From Bacillota bacterium (lineage in GTDB: Bacteria; Bacillota_E; JAJZYS01; JAJYTV01), in contig JAJZVM010000092.1 of assembly GCA_021845645.1 (NCBI GenBank), positions 1 through 15,298 on the forward strand: a stretch of DNA of 15,298 nucleotides. The letters run 5' to 3'. The notes below the pieces were generated by a model. That model was given only the letters and a program-made list of their open reading frames with translations, had not been told where the DNA came from and made no database searches. The number at the start of each line of letters is the position of its first letter. Within the stretch, counting starts at the first letter, position 1. Below are positions 1 through 7,781 of the stretch, in pieces. The translations under genes and the position numbers were made by a program.

Positions 1-1
1 G

Positions 2-292
2 GTGGAGCACGCCGCCGCCGAGGGGCTCGAGGAGCATTTCATGGGCTACGGGCGCGACCGCGTGCGTTTTCTGGGGCATGGCATCGGCCTCGAACTGGAC
101 GAGATGCCGGTGCTGACACCGAACGCTTCGGGTGTGCTCGAGGCGGGCATGGTGGTGGCGATCGAGCCGAAGTTCGTCTTCCCCGGCGTCGGCGCGGTCG
201 GGGTGGAAGACTCCTTCGTGGTGCGCCAGGGCGCTCCGGAGGTGCTGACGGACTACCCGCGCGGGCCGATCCTGCTGGAGCGGAAGGGATAG
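2..292 (+). CDS. M24 family metallopeptidase (Xaa-Pro peptidase-like), C-terminal part
   Basis: This is the 3' end of a gene that begins before the window, with about 96 codons visible. The fragment has the C-terminal half of the pita-bread fold of M24 peptidases. It shows a GHGIG motif (His at fragment residue 26), an AIEPKFVFPG block (Glu 55) and a GVEDSF block (Glu 69). In the family these supply the last three ligands of the dinuclear metal centre. The LELDEMP stretch after the His is typical of Xaa-Pro aminopeptidase and dipeptidase members, which cut next to proline in small cytoplasmic peptides. The first two Asp ligands would lie upstream and cannot be checked. The stop is three bases before the recD2 start, so the two genes are probably co-transcribed. 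The family call is firm, but the exact substrate class is not. Confidence 0.9.
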   Translation: MEHAAAEGLEEHFMGYGRDRVRFLGHGIGLELDEMPVLTPNASGVLEAGMVVAIEPKFVFPGVGAVGVEDSFVVRQGAPEVLTDYPRGPILLERKG

Positions 293-295
293 GGG

Positions 296-2470
296 ATGGC
301 AAACGCCCGACGCGGACGGCCTTACCGCAGCTTCGCGCGCCCCCCTGCGCAGGGTGGTCTCTTTGCGCTGGGCCCGCAGGTCCAGGGCGAGGTGCTGCGC
401 ACCACCTACCGGGACGAGGAAAGCGGCTTCAGCGTCGTCAAGGTGAAGACGGCGCACGGAGAGGTGACGCTGGTCGGGGCCTTGCCCGCCCTGGCCTCGG
501 GCGAGCGGATCTCCGCCAAGGGCAAGCCCAAGACGCATCCGAGCTACGGGCCGCAGCTCGAAGTGGAGGAGATCGAGCGGCTGCTGCCCGTCACGCCGGA
601 GGGCATCGTCGCCTACCTTGGCTCGGGCCTGATCCCCGGCATCGGTCCGAAGCTCGCGCAGCGCATCTATGAGCACTTCGGTTCGGAGAGCCTCGAGGTG
701 GTGAGGCGGGAACCGCGGCGGCTCGCCGAGGTGCCGGGCATCGGCCATCGGCGGATCGTCGAGGCAAACCGCACGGCGAAGGCCCAAGTGCGGCTCGAGC
801 GGCTGGTCGTGGCCCTGCGCCCGTACCAGGTGCCGCTGCATGTGGCGCGCAAGATCGAGGCCCGCTACGGCGACGAGGCCGAGCAGATCGTGGCGCACGA
901 GCCTTACCGGCTATGGCGCGACGTGGGAGGCATCGGCTTCCTCACGGCCGACCGCGTCGCGCGCGCCATGGGCATCGCGGAGGATGCGCCGGAGCGCATG
1001 GAGGCGCTCGTGCTCTACCTCCTGCAGACGGCGATGGACGAAGGTCACGTCTGCCTTCCCGAGGACGAACTGGTGCAGAGGGCCGTCCGCCTCGGTGGTA
1101 CGGCGGAGCGCACGGAAGGCGCGCTGCGGGGCCTCGCCGAGGGTGGCCTTGTGGTGCTCGAGGATGACCTCGCCTACCTTACGCGCAACCACCAGATGGA
1201 GAAGCGGGTGGCGCGGGCGGTGGCGCGGCATCTCGAGGCGCGCCCGGTGCCGGTGGCGTTGAGAAACCGCGGCACCCTGTCGCCTGCCCAGGCGGCGGCC
1301 GCACAGGCGGCCCTCGGGCGCGGGCTCGTCGTCCTCACCGGCGGCCCGGGTACCGGCAAGACGACCACGGTCCAGGCCATCGCCCGCTCGGCCATCGGCC
1401 ACGGACTGCGCCTCGAGCTCGCCGCGCCGACCGGGCGTGCGGCCAAGCGCATGCAGGAGGCGAGCGGGCTGCGCGCCCAGACCCTGCACCGTCTGCTGGG
1501 CCTGCGGGGTCCCCAGAGCGATGTGCATGAGATCGTGGCGGATCTGGTGATCGTGGACGAGGCGTCCATGATCGACCTCTGGCTCTTCGACCGCCTGCTC
1601 GACGCCCTGCCCCTGACGGCGCGGCTCGTGCTCGTGGGCGATCCCGACCAGCTGCCGCCGGTGGGTGCCGGCCAGCCCTTTGCGGACCTTCTCGCCCGGC
1701 GCGAGGTGCCGCGGGCGGAACTGACCGAGATCTTCCGCCAGGCGGCGCAGAGCGGCATCGTGCAGGCGGCGCACCGCATCCGCCAGGGCTACCTGCCGCA
1801 GCAGGCCGAGGACTTCGTCTGGCTGCAGGCGGAGGCGCCGCTCGAACTGCAGCGCCTGGCCTTGCAGGCGGCCACGGAGACCCTGCCGAGGCTGGGCATC
1901 GAGCCCGACGAGATCCAGGTGCTGTCGGCGGGACACAAGCACGAGAGCGGCGTGCAGGCCCTGAACGCCGCCCTCCAGGCCAAGCTCAACCCGCCAAGGG
2001 GACAGGCCGAACTAAGGCACGGCGATCGCATCTTCCGCCTGGGCGATCGGGTGGTGCAACTGCGCAACGACTATCAGCGCGGAGCCCTGAACGGCGAGGT
2101 GGGACGGATCACGCGGCTGGGAGCCAAGGATCGTGGCCTTGCCGTCGCGTTCCCCGACGCGTCGGGCGAGCGCGAAGTGGAGTACGAGCCCGACGCGTTG
2201 CGCCAGCTCCAGCTCGGCTACGCGACGACCGTGCACAAGGCGCAGGGCAGCGAGTATCGCGGGGTGGTGCTGGTGCTGTCGCCACAGCACTGGATGCTCT
2301 TGCAGCGCAATCTGCTCTACACCGCGGTCACCCGGGCGCGCGAGCGCATCGTCGTGGTGGCGCCCGCGCGCGCCCTGCGCCAGGCCCTGCGGGCCGAGGG
2401 GCGTGATGTCCGCCATGGGCGGCTCGGGGCCCGCATCGTGGCGGCGCTCACCGCGCGGTCCGATTCCTGA
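296..2470 (+). CDS. recD2: RecD2-type ATP-dependent DNA helicase (SF1B)
   Basis: A 724-residue 5'-3' DNA helicase acting in the cytoplasm in DNA repair and fork maintenance, in bacteria where RecD2 works outside a RecBCD complex. The N-terminal part (about 28-95) resembles the OB-like RecD2 domain. Helix-hairpin-helix repeats follow (about 104-225; LIPGIGPKLA and VPGIGHRR are visible). The motor shows Walker A GGPGTGKT (349-356), APTGRAAKRM (377-386), Walker B VIVDEAS (418-424), a GDPDQLPPVGAG block (448-459), an EIFRQA block (478-483), a YATTVHKAQGSEY block (642-654) and YTAVTRARER (675-684). The length is close to the roughly 715-residue Deinococcus RecD2. The ATG start has AAGGG about eight bases upstream and follows the peptidase stop directly. 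The gene converges on the minus-strand hydrolase genes with only 27 bases between stops. No key motif is missing. Confidence 0.95.
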   Translation: MANARRGRPYRSFARPPAQGGLFALGPQVQGEVLRTTYRDEESGFSVVKVKTAHGEVTLVGALPALASGERISAKGKPKTHPSYGPQLEVEEIERLLPVTPEGIVAYLGSGLIPGIGPKLAQRIYEHFGSESLEVVRREPRRLAEVPGIGHRRIVEANRTAKAQVRLERLVVALRPYQVPLHVARKIEARYGDEAEQIVAHEPYRLWRDVGGIGFLTADRVARAMGIAEDAPERMEALVLYLLQTAMDEGHVCLPEDELVQRAVRLGGTAERTEGALRGLAEGGLVVLEDDLAYLTRNHQMEKRVARAVARHLEARPVPVALRNRGTLSPAQAAAAQAALGRGLVVLTGGPGTGKTTTVQAIARSAIGHGLRLELAAPTGRAAKRMQEASGLRAQTLHRLLGLRGPQSDVHEIVADLVIVDEASMIDLWLFDRLLDALPLTARLVLVGDPDQLPPVGAGQPFADLLARREVPRAELTEIFRQAAQSGIVQAAHRIRQGYLPQQAEDFVWLQAEAPLELQRLALQAATETLPRLGIEPDEIQVLSAGHKHESGVQALNAALQAKLNPPRGQAELRHGDRIFRLGDRVVQLRNDYQRGALNGEVGRITRLGAKDRGLAVAFPDASGEREVEYEPDALRQLQLGYATTVHKAQGSEYRGVVLVLSPQHWMLLQRNLLYTAVTRARERIVVVAPARALRQALRAEGRDVRHGRLGARIVAALTARSDS

Positions 2471-2497
2471 GGTCCCCCGCGAAGCCCCTATTGGCCC

Positions 2498-3502
2498 TCA
2501 GAGTTGCAACGAGATGCCCTGGCGCTGGAACCAAGCCTGGATCAGCGCCTGCTCGTCTCCACCATAGGGCGAGTGGCCGCCGGGGAAGAGCTTGAACTCC
2601 ACGTTCTGGCCGCAGCCTTTCAGGTTGGCCGCCATGGTGGCGAGCATGGCTTGCGGCACGATGTCGTCCTCAGTGCCGCCGACGATCAGGAGCGGCATGT
2701 GGACGTCCTGGCAGCCGTAGGAGTTGCGGCGATACCAGCGGTTGGCCGTGTTGGAACCCTCGTACCGCGTCAGGATCTTGTAGCCCAGGAGCTCATCCCG
2801 ATTCAGGTGAAAGTAGTTGGTCTGATACCAGCCCAGAGACATGCGCCCTCCCGGCCATGGGCTGTCGAGCGCCACGGCCCGCACCTGGCGGTCTTGCCCT
2901 GCCAGAAGCATGCCGACGGCGCCACCGAGGGAGAAGCCCAGAAGGTAGGTCGCGTTGCGCTCGAGGCGCATGCCGCGAATCTGTGCGAGGGCCTGCAAGC
3001 CGTTCTCGACGTCCTGCGTGTCCTCGGAGGCGTCACCGACCTTGCCGCCGCTCGGCCCGTAGCCCACGTAGTTGGGCAGGAACGCGACGGCGTGCGCCTG
3101 GGCGTTGACGATGGCCTCTTCCCGGGTCCAGTAGACGTCGTCCGAGTGACCAGGTTCCGCGATGTAGTAGCCGCCGTGCAGGTCGATGAACAGGGGATTC
3201 GGCTTGCGGCCGGCTGGAACGGTCAGGTAAGCCTGGGCCCGCTCGCCGCGACTCCAGTAGGTGAGGCTGTAGACGTGGCCGCCTGGTGGCACGTAGATCG
3301 TGGCCATGGATCCGGGACGTACCAGGGTCAAGGAAATGGGCAGCCCGTTCACAGGCGTCGACGACCGGACCTCGAGGGAGAGCCCCCCTGGCAGCGGTGC
3401 AAGGGCGGGTGCCGTCTTGCTGCCGCCGCAGCCTGCGGCGGCAGCCAAGGCGAGAAGGGCGAGCAGAGCCGCAATGCGGCGTGCGGGAATTTGCCTTCGC
3501 AC
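2498..3502 (-). CDS. Lipoprotein alpha/beta hydrolase, third gene of a tandem triplet
   Basis: A 334-residue predicted surface lipoprotein with a serine-hydrolase fold. The signal peptide has RR near the N-terminus, a hydrophobic stretch (10-23) and a lipobox ending at Cys25. An oxyanion-type HGG lies at 109-111. The nucleophile elbow GFSLGG puts the catalytic Ser at 191, with probable Asp279 (GGTEDDIVP) and His310 (FPGGH). The arrangement resembles prolyl-oligopeptidase or acyl-peptidase-like and acyl-esterase-like hydrolases; the substrate cannot be inferred. It shares YSLTYWSRG, LPNYxGYGPS and SPWPG blocks with the next two genes upstream. Cys264 and Cys297 could form a disulfide. The start is a GTG with GGAGGTG eight bases upstream. 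A small GC hairpin (3522-3535) sits in the 35-base gap after the preceding gene. The gene is last in the apparent operon and converges on recD2. Confidence 0.85.
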   Translation of the reverse strand: MRRQIPARRIAALLALLALAAAAGCGGSKTAPALAPLPGGLSLEVRSSTPVNGLPISLTLVRPGSMATIYVPPGGHVYSLTYWSRGERAQAYLTVPAGRKPNPLFIDLHGGYYIAEPGHSDDVYWTREEAIVNAQAHAVAFLPNYVGYGPSGGKVGDASEDTQDVENGLQALAQIRGMRLERNATYLLGFSLGGAVGMLLAGQDRQVRAVALDSPWPGGRMSLGWYQTNYFHLNRDELLGYKILTRYEGSNTANRWYRRNSYGCQDVHMPLLIVGGTEDDIVPQAMLATMAANLKGCGQNVEFKLFPGGHSPYGGDEQALIQAWFQRQGISLQL

Positions 3503-3537
3503 TAGATGGTCACCTCCGTGTGGCGCGTTTGCGCCCT

Positions 3538-4560
3538 TCAGCGCAGATGCAGCCCATAGCGCGCAAGGAAGTCCACCTCGGCGCTATCGACCCCTGGCGA
3601 TTGCGGCCCGTGTCCGCCCGGGAAGAAGCGCAGCGTGACGGTCCGGTCATGGCGGCGCAACGCCGCAAAAAGGGACCGCAGCATCCCCGGCGCGACGATC
3701 GGGTCGTGGGAGCCGCCGATCAGAAGGAGCGGGATGTGGATGCGCGCGAGATCCGGGGAGTTCATCCGGTACCAGGTCGTGTCCGCGTTGTAGCCTTGCA
3801 GGTCCACGAGGTTGTTGTAGCCCGTGACGTCGTCCTGGGTCAGGTGCGGGAACGTGGCTGCGAACCAGTGCAGAGCCAGGACTGCCCCGGGCCAAGGGCT
3901 CACGAGGATAGCCGCGCGCGCGCCAGGATCGCGCTCCGCCAGCATCAGGGCGATGGCGCCGCCGAGGGAGGCTCCCGCGAGATAGGTGGAGTTGGGAGCG
4001 AGGTGCAGGCCCCGGACGTGCCGCAAGGCCTTGAGACCGTTCACGGTGTCGATGAGGTCGTCCCGCGTGTCGCCGACCGTCCCCTGGCTGGGTCCGTAGC
4101 CGCCATAGTTCGGCGCGAACACGATGCCGTCGGCCTGCGCGCTTCCCGCCGCGGCCACGGCAGACTCGTACACCTGCGCGTCGTGGTAGGGAAGGCCGAG
4201 GGGGAAACCGCCGTGCAGGACGACCAGAAGGGGTAGGAGATCCCTTGTGGACGGCACCACGAGGTAGGCCTGGCAGCGCAGGCCGCGGCTCCAGTACAGG
4301 AGGCTCCAGATGCCTGTGCCGGCCGGGATCTCGAAGCCCGGCGGCGGTGTGACGGCAACGGGCGTCAGGGAAATGGGCAAGCCGGCCTTTGGCAAGGTGG
4401 CGCCGCCGACGAGAGACAGGGCGGTGGAGGGAGCGAAGGGGACCCTCGTCAGGGAGGGCGCCAGGGAGGCCACAAGAAGCGATAAGGCGGCGAGGGCCGT
4501 GAAGGCGCGGCGACCCCCCGGAACGGATCGGTTCGACGGCTGCGCATCCCTGCCGGTCAT
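3538..4560 (-). CDS. Exported alpha/beta hydrolase, second gene of the triplet
   Basis: A 340-residue paralog of its two neighbours. It has Ser198 in GASLGG, probable Asp286 in GGSHDPIV, His317 in FFPGGH and HGG at 116-118, so the catalytic set is complete. Unlike its neighbours it has no lipobox. It begins with GGRRAFTALAAL followed by a hydrophobic run to about residue 36, so it is released or held by an uncleaved signal anchor. RRAF partly resembles a twin-arginine signal, which is only a possibility. The ATG at 4560 overlaps the TGA of the upstream gene as ATGA, suggesting translational coupling, with a weak GGTGG upstream. An in-frame GTG at 4572 would add four residues but has no good ribosome binding site. 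The conserved LRCQAYL and NYGGYGPSQG stretches make it closest to the upstream paralog. The substrate is unknown. Confidence 0.85.
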   Translation of the reverse strand: MTGRDAQPSNRSVPGGRRAFTALAALSLLVASLAPSLTRVPFAPSTALSLVGGATLPKAGLPISLTPVAVTPPPGFEIPAGTGIWSLLYWSRGLRCQAYLVVPSTRDLLPLLVVLHGGFPLGLPYHDAQVYESAVAAAGSAQADGIVFAPNYGGYGPSQGTVGDTRDDLIDTVNGLKALRHVRGLHLAPNSTYLAGASLGGAIALMLAERDPGARAAILVSPWPGAVLALHWFAATFPHLTQDDVTGYNNLVDLQGYNADTTWYRMNSPDLARIHIPLLLIGGSHDPIVAPGMLRSLFAALRRHDRTVTLRFFPGGHGPQSPGVDSAEVDFLARYGLHLR

Positions 4561-5552
4561 GGCATGTTCCACCCGTGCGCCAGGTACCAGGCATGCTCGA
4601 AGGCCCCGGCCGCCGCGGTCATGGGGGCGTGCCCGCCGGGCACGATGCGCAGTTCGACGTGCTTGTTGAACCGACGGAGATCTTTAGCCATGGCCTGCAA
4701 CATGCCGGGGGGGTTCTTCGGATCTTGCGCGCCACCCACGATCAGCACGGGCACCTTGATGTTCTGGTAGGCCACCGAGTTTTGCCGGCACCACCCCGAT
4801 TGGAGGCCGGTGCTGCACGTCTCGGACAACGAGATAGCGTAGAGCTGATCGTCGGTGGTGAGCTTGGCCGTCGACTGGGACTTGAGCCAGGATGCCATCT
4901 CCTCGGCGCCGGGCCAGGGACTGATCAGGACGATGCCGCGCACCTCGGGATCGTGGGCAGCCGTCAGCAGGGCCACGATGCCGCCGAGCGACGCTCCGGA
5001 CAGGATGGTGTCCTTTCGCCGCACGTGCAGTCCCGTGATCTCCTTCAGGGCCCTGAAGCCGTTCATCACGTCGACGTAGTCGTCATAGCCGTCCCCGATA
5101 TCGCCTTGGCTAGGGCCGTATCCGCCGTAGTTCGGCAGGAAGGTGATCGCGTCGGGTTCGGCTGTCCCCGCGGCGAAGGAAGGGGTCATGACGGGGAAGC
5201 CGTTATAGTGGCCGGGCTCTGCCCAGATGTCCCCGCCGTGCAACAAGACCCAAAGCGGGTAGGCGCGTCCGCCGCTCGGAACGTCGAGATAAGCCTGGCA
5301 ACGCAGGCCGCGGCTCCAGTAGGTCAGGCTGTAGATGCGCACGCCCGTAGGTACGTGAGAGCGGACGGACTTCGAAAGACGCACCGGCTCGAGCGCAATC
5401 GGCGTGCCATTGGACCTGCTCTGCTTGGCCGTCTGGATGGACAGCGCGGGGGAAGCCGGCGAACCTTGGCCCATGGAGCACCCTGCAAGGAGCGGCAGCA
5501 AACCGAGCACCAAGGGAAAGATCAGGCGATGTCGGTGGGAGTGACGGCACAT
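4557..5552 (-). CDS. Lipoprotein alpha/beta hydrolase, first gene of the triplet
   Basis: A 331-residue predicted lipoprotein. A His/Arg-rich start and hydrophobic stretch (10-21) lead to a lipobox LLAGC with Cys25. The hydrolase core shows YSLTYWSRG (74-82), HGG (105-107), LPNYGGYGPSQG (139-150), nucleophile Ser188 in GASLGG, probable Asp277 in GGAQDPKN and His308 in VPGGH. The reading frame stays open upstream to 5648. The ATG at 5552 is preferred because it has AAAGGA nine bases upstream and places the signal peptide at the N-terminus. The longer version buries the signal peptide and lacks a ribosome binding site. The upstream leader folds into a long hairpin covering part of that site. 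Downstream it overlaps the second hydrolase by four bases. Extra Cys residues (85, 246, 255) could form disulfides outside the membrane. The substrate is unknown. Confidence 0.86.
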   Translation of the reverse strand: MCRHSHRHRLIFPLVLGLLPLLAGCSMGQGSPASPALSIQTAKQSRSNGTPIALEPVRLSKSVRSHVPTGVRIYSLTYWSRGLRCQAYLDVPSGGRAYPLWVLLHGGDIWAEPGHYNGFPVMTPSFAAGTAEPDAITFLPNYGGYGPSQGDIGDGYDDYVDVMNGFRALKEITGLHVRRKDTILSGASLGGIVALLTAAHDPEVRGIVLISPWPGAEEMASWLKSQSTAKLTTDDQLYAISLSETCSTGLQSGWCRQNSVAYQNIKVPVLIVGGAQDPKNPPGMLQAMAKDLRRFNKHVELRIVPGGHAPMTAAAGAFEHAWYLAHGWNMP

Positions 5553-5554
5553 AG

Positions 5555-5618
5555 GCACCGATCCTTTCGGGATGAACGTCACATGCAGAAAGTGACATTC
5601 CATCCAGAGGATCGGTGC
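5555..5618 (-). promoter_or_regulatory. Long imperfect leader hairpin masking the ribosome binding site of the first hydrolase gene
   Basis: In the minus-strand message an 11-base arm (5618-5608, GCACCGATCCT) is perfectly complementary to 5565-5555 (AGGATCGGTGC). The second arm contains the AGGA of the AAAGGA ribosome binding site. Nested inside, 5605-5598 pairs with 5576-5570 (GGATGGAA with TTCATCC, one bulge), and 5596-5592 pairs with 5582-5578 (GTCAC with GTGAC). A nine-base apical loop remains. Together this is a nearly continuous stem of about 23 pairs ending just before the ATG. As RNA it would block initiation unless melted; as DNA it could be an operator. The pairing is seen directly; the function is inferred. 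Confidence 0.6.
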
Positions 5619-5643
5619 TCCTGCGCGTCCCTGAAGGTACCCG

Positions 5644-5674
5644 AACATAGGGCCGATCGGACTCCGCCGATCAA
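5644..5674 (-). promoter_or_regulatory. Weak candidate promoter for the hydrolase triplet
   Basis: On the minus strand a TTGATC box (5674-5669, overlapping the stop codon of the penicillin-binding protein gene) and a TATGTT box (5649-5644) match four of six consensus bases each, with a long 19-base spacer. A start near 5637 would give a leader containing the whole hairpin at 5618-5555. A stem GATCGG/CCGATC (5672-5655) also lies here but has no T-run, so termination after the upstream gene is unclear and read-through is possible. Confidence 0.25.
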
Positions 5675-7740
5675 GGCGGTGCCGTGAACACCACGGTCAC
5701 GGACTGCCCAGACTTCAGTGCCGTGCCGGGGCCGGGCTTCTGATGCGCCGCCACCCCGGAGCCGCTGGGCACCATGCGGTAGCCGCGCGAGGCAAGGGCT
5801 CTATCCGCCTGCTGCACGGTCAGGCCGAGCACGTCCGGTACACCCGTGGTTCCCTTGGAGCCGCCGAGCTGCACGGTCACCGTCGTGTTGGGCACGACTT
5901 CGGTGCCGGACGCCGGCGTCTGCGACGTCACCTTGGTCCCGCTGCCCTGGCTCTGCATCAGGAGACCGAGCCCATCCAGACGGAGCGCGGCTTCGGCGTA
6001 GGTGAGGCCCGCGAGATCCGGCACGGCCACGTGCTGGGCCTGCAGTGCGGCCGTGCTCGTGGGCACGCCCATGTAGTCCATGATCTGGCCGAAGAGCTGC
6101 GAGAAGACCGGCGCGGAGACGTCGCCTCCGTAGAAGAGACCCTTCGGGTCGTCGAGCTGGACGAGGATCAGGACCTTGGGGTTCGGCAACGGCCCGTAGC
6201 CGATGAAGGACGCGAGGAAATCGCCGGTCTTGAACTTTCCGGCCTTGCCCACGACGTTGGCCGTTCCGGTCTTACCTGCCACCTCGTATCCCTTGACCTG
6301 CGCCAGATTGCCGGTGCCCTTGGTCACGACCTTGATCATCGCCGTCCGCACCTCGCTCGCAACGAGGGGCGTGATCACGCGCTGCGAGGGGAAGGTGAGA
6401 ACCTTCTTCCTGCCGTCGGGGAGCAGCAGGGCCTTGCCGATGTGCGGCGTGTGCCAGATCCCGCCGTCGGCCACGGCGGAGACGGCCGCGGCGAGCTGGA
6501 TGGGGGAGATGGCGATCGTCTGCCCGAAGCCCATCTCGCCGAGGTCGAGTTTCGTGGCCTGGTTTTCGGGCGGGATGAGTCCCGGCGTCTCGCCGGGTAG
6601 ATCGACGCCGGTCAGCCTGTCCAAGTGGAAGAGATCGTAGAAGTGGTAGAGCGCCGACGCGCCCATGTCGATCGCCAGCGTGGCGAAGCCCACGTCCGAC
6701 GACACCTCCATGATGCCGTCGAAGGTCAGCCGCCCGAACCCGGTCGGGATCCAGTCGAAGATGCGTATGCCGTCGATGACTATGGAACCCTTGTCCACAA
6801 TCGACCAGTTCGGGGTCGCGACACCGGTTGTGAGGGCCGCCGAGGCGGTCACGGGCTTGATCGTGGACCCGGGCTCGAAGGCGTACTGGATGGGCTCGTC
6901 CGCCCACTCGGTCTGCGGGTAGTTCTGCCAATTCGCGGGACTTGGCTCCGGGTACTGGGCGATGGCGAGAATCGCGCCCGTATTCGGGTTGAGCACGAGG
7001 ATGCGCCCGCCTTTGGCATGCCGCAGCTTGACCGCCGCCGCCAGATCCTGCTGGGCGAAGGCCTGGATCGAGAGGTCCAGGGTCGTCTCGAGGCCGTCAC
7101 CCGGCACCGCGGGCGTCAGGTGCACGCCGTACTGCGGCAGCGGATTGCCGAGCGCGTCCACCTTGACGACCTCCATGCCGGGCTTCCCGCTGAGCTGCTT
7201 GTTGTAACTGAGCTCGACACCGGCCAGCCCCGTCTGGTCGACGCCGACAAACCCGATGGCCGCGCCCGCCAGGTCGCCTTGCGGATAGATACGCCAGGAA
7301 ACTGGCTGCAGGCCGAGCCCGTCGTAGGTGCCCAGGGCCTGGATGCGGGCAGCCTGCCTGACCGTGACGTGATAGGACAGCCAGACGAAGGCCTGGCGGG
7401 ACGCGAGCACCTTCTCGAGCTTCGCGGAGTTTTCCCCGAGGATCGGTCCCAGCTGCTTCGCCATGGTACGGGGGTCGTGGATCGAGCGGGGCATGGCCCA
7501 GAGCGCTTCCCCTGGCGTTTCGAGGGCCAGTACGCGTCCGTTGCGATCGGTGATCGTGCCGCGCACGGGCGGCAGCGGCAGGTGCGCATACTGTTCGGCG
7601 AGCGCGGCCTGCCCGTAGATCGATCCCGCGATGACCTGCAGGTAGATCAGGCGAACGACCAAGCCCAAGGCCAGCACGCTGAGGATGGCGAGCACAGCGA
7701 CGGTGCGCCGGACGACGAGGCGGCGGTAGCTTGGCTGCAC
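5671..7740 (-). CDS. Class B penicillin-binding protein with two PASTA domains
   Basis: A 689-residue membrane-anchored peptidoglycan D,D-transpeptidase. One transmembrane segment (about 12-34) follows a basic N-terminus. The non-catalytic dimerisation region has RGTITDRNGRVLA (60-72). The transpeptidase domain has the active-site motif STIK (Ser292, Lys295) in FEPGSTIKP, SSD at 347-349 and KTG at 490-492. Two PASTA repeats follow (about 571-627 and 633-687). This order fits FtsI, PBP2x and SpoVD-like enzymes of Gram-positive bacteria. There is no mraY, murE or other division-cluster gene beside it, so it is probably an accessory copy. The second motif is SxD where division-type enzymes usually have SxN; SxD is known from PBP2-type enzymes. 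The GTG start follows an in-frame TAG and has a run of eight G four bases upstream. The gene lies 41 bases after the HxlR gene, probably in the same transcript. Confidence 0.93.
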   Translation of the reverse strand: MQPSYRRLVVRRTVAVLAILSVLALGLVVRLIYLQVIAGSIYGQAALAEQYAHLPLPPVRGTITDRNGRVLALETPGEALWAMPRSIHDPRTMAKQLGPILGENSAKLEKVLASRQAFVWLSYHVTVRQAARIQALGTYDGLGLQPVSWRIYPQGDLAGAAIGFVGVDQTGLAGVELSYNKQLSGKPGMEVVKVDALGNPLPQYGVHLTPAVPGDGLETTLDLSIQAFAQQDLAAAVKLRHAKGGRILVLNPNTGAILAIAQYPEPSPANWQNYPQTEWADEPIQYAFEPGSTIKPVTASAALTTGVATPNWSIVDKGSIVIDGIRIFDWIPTGFGRLTFDGIMEVSSDVGFATLAIDMGASALYHFYDLFHLDRLTGVDLPGETPGLIPPENQATKLDLGEMGFGQTIAISPIQLAAAVSAVADGGIWHTPHIGKALLLPDGRKKVLTFPSQRVITPLVASEVRTAMIKVVTKGTGNLAQVKGYEVAGKTGTANVVGKAGKFKTGDFLASFIGYGPLPNPKVLILVQLDDPKGLFYGGDVSAPVFSQLFGQIMDYMGVPTSTAALQAQHVAVPDLAGLTYAEAALRLDGLGLLMQSQGSGTKVTSQTPASGTEVVPNTTVTVQLGGSKGTTGVPDVLGLTVQQADRALASRGYRMVPSGSGVAAHQKPGPGTALKSGQSVTVVFTAPP

Positions 7741-7781
7741 CTAACCCCCCCCACTCCACTCGGACAGGCGGCGGCGATTGG

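Noticed and set aside
911..1942. 343-codon minus-strand frame opposite recD2
   Set aside because: It lies entirely antisense to the conserved helicase motifs and has no coding signature of its own.
3522..3535. Hairpin GGCGC/GCGCC between the second and third hydrolase genes as a terminator
   Set aside because: The stem is only five pairs with no T-run, and it sits just before a strong ribosome binding site, so transcription probably continues.
5553..5648. Longer N-terminus for the first hydrolase starting at 5648
   Set aside because: No ribosome binding site, and it would put about 32 residues ahead of a standard lipoprotein signal peptide.
4575..5687. Long plus-strand open frame of 370 codons opposite the first hydrolase gene
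   Set aside because: It is antisense to a well-recognised signal-peptide hydrolase, shows no protein family, and is the kind of shadow frame expected in GC-rich coding DNA.
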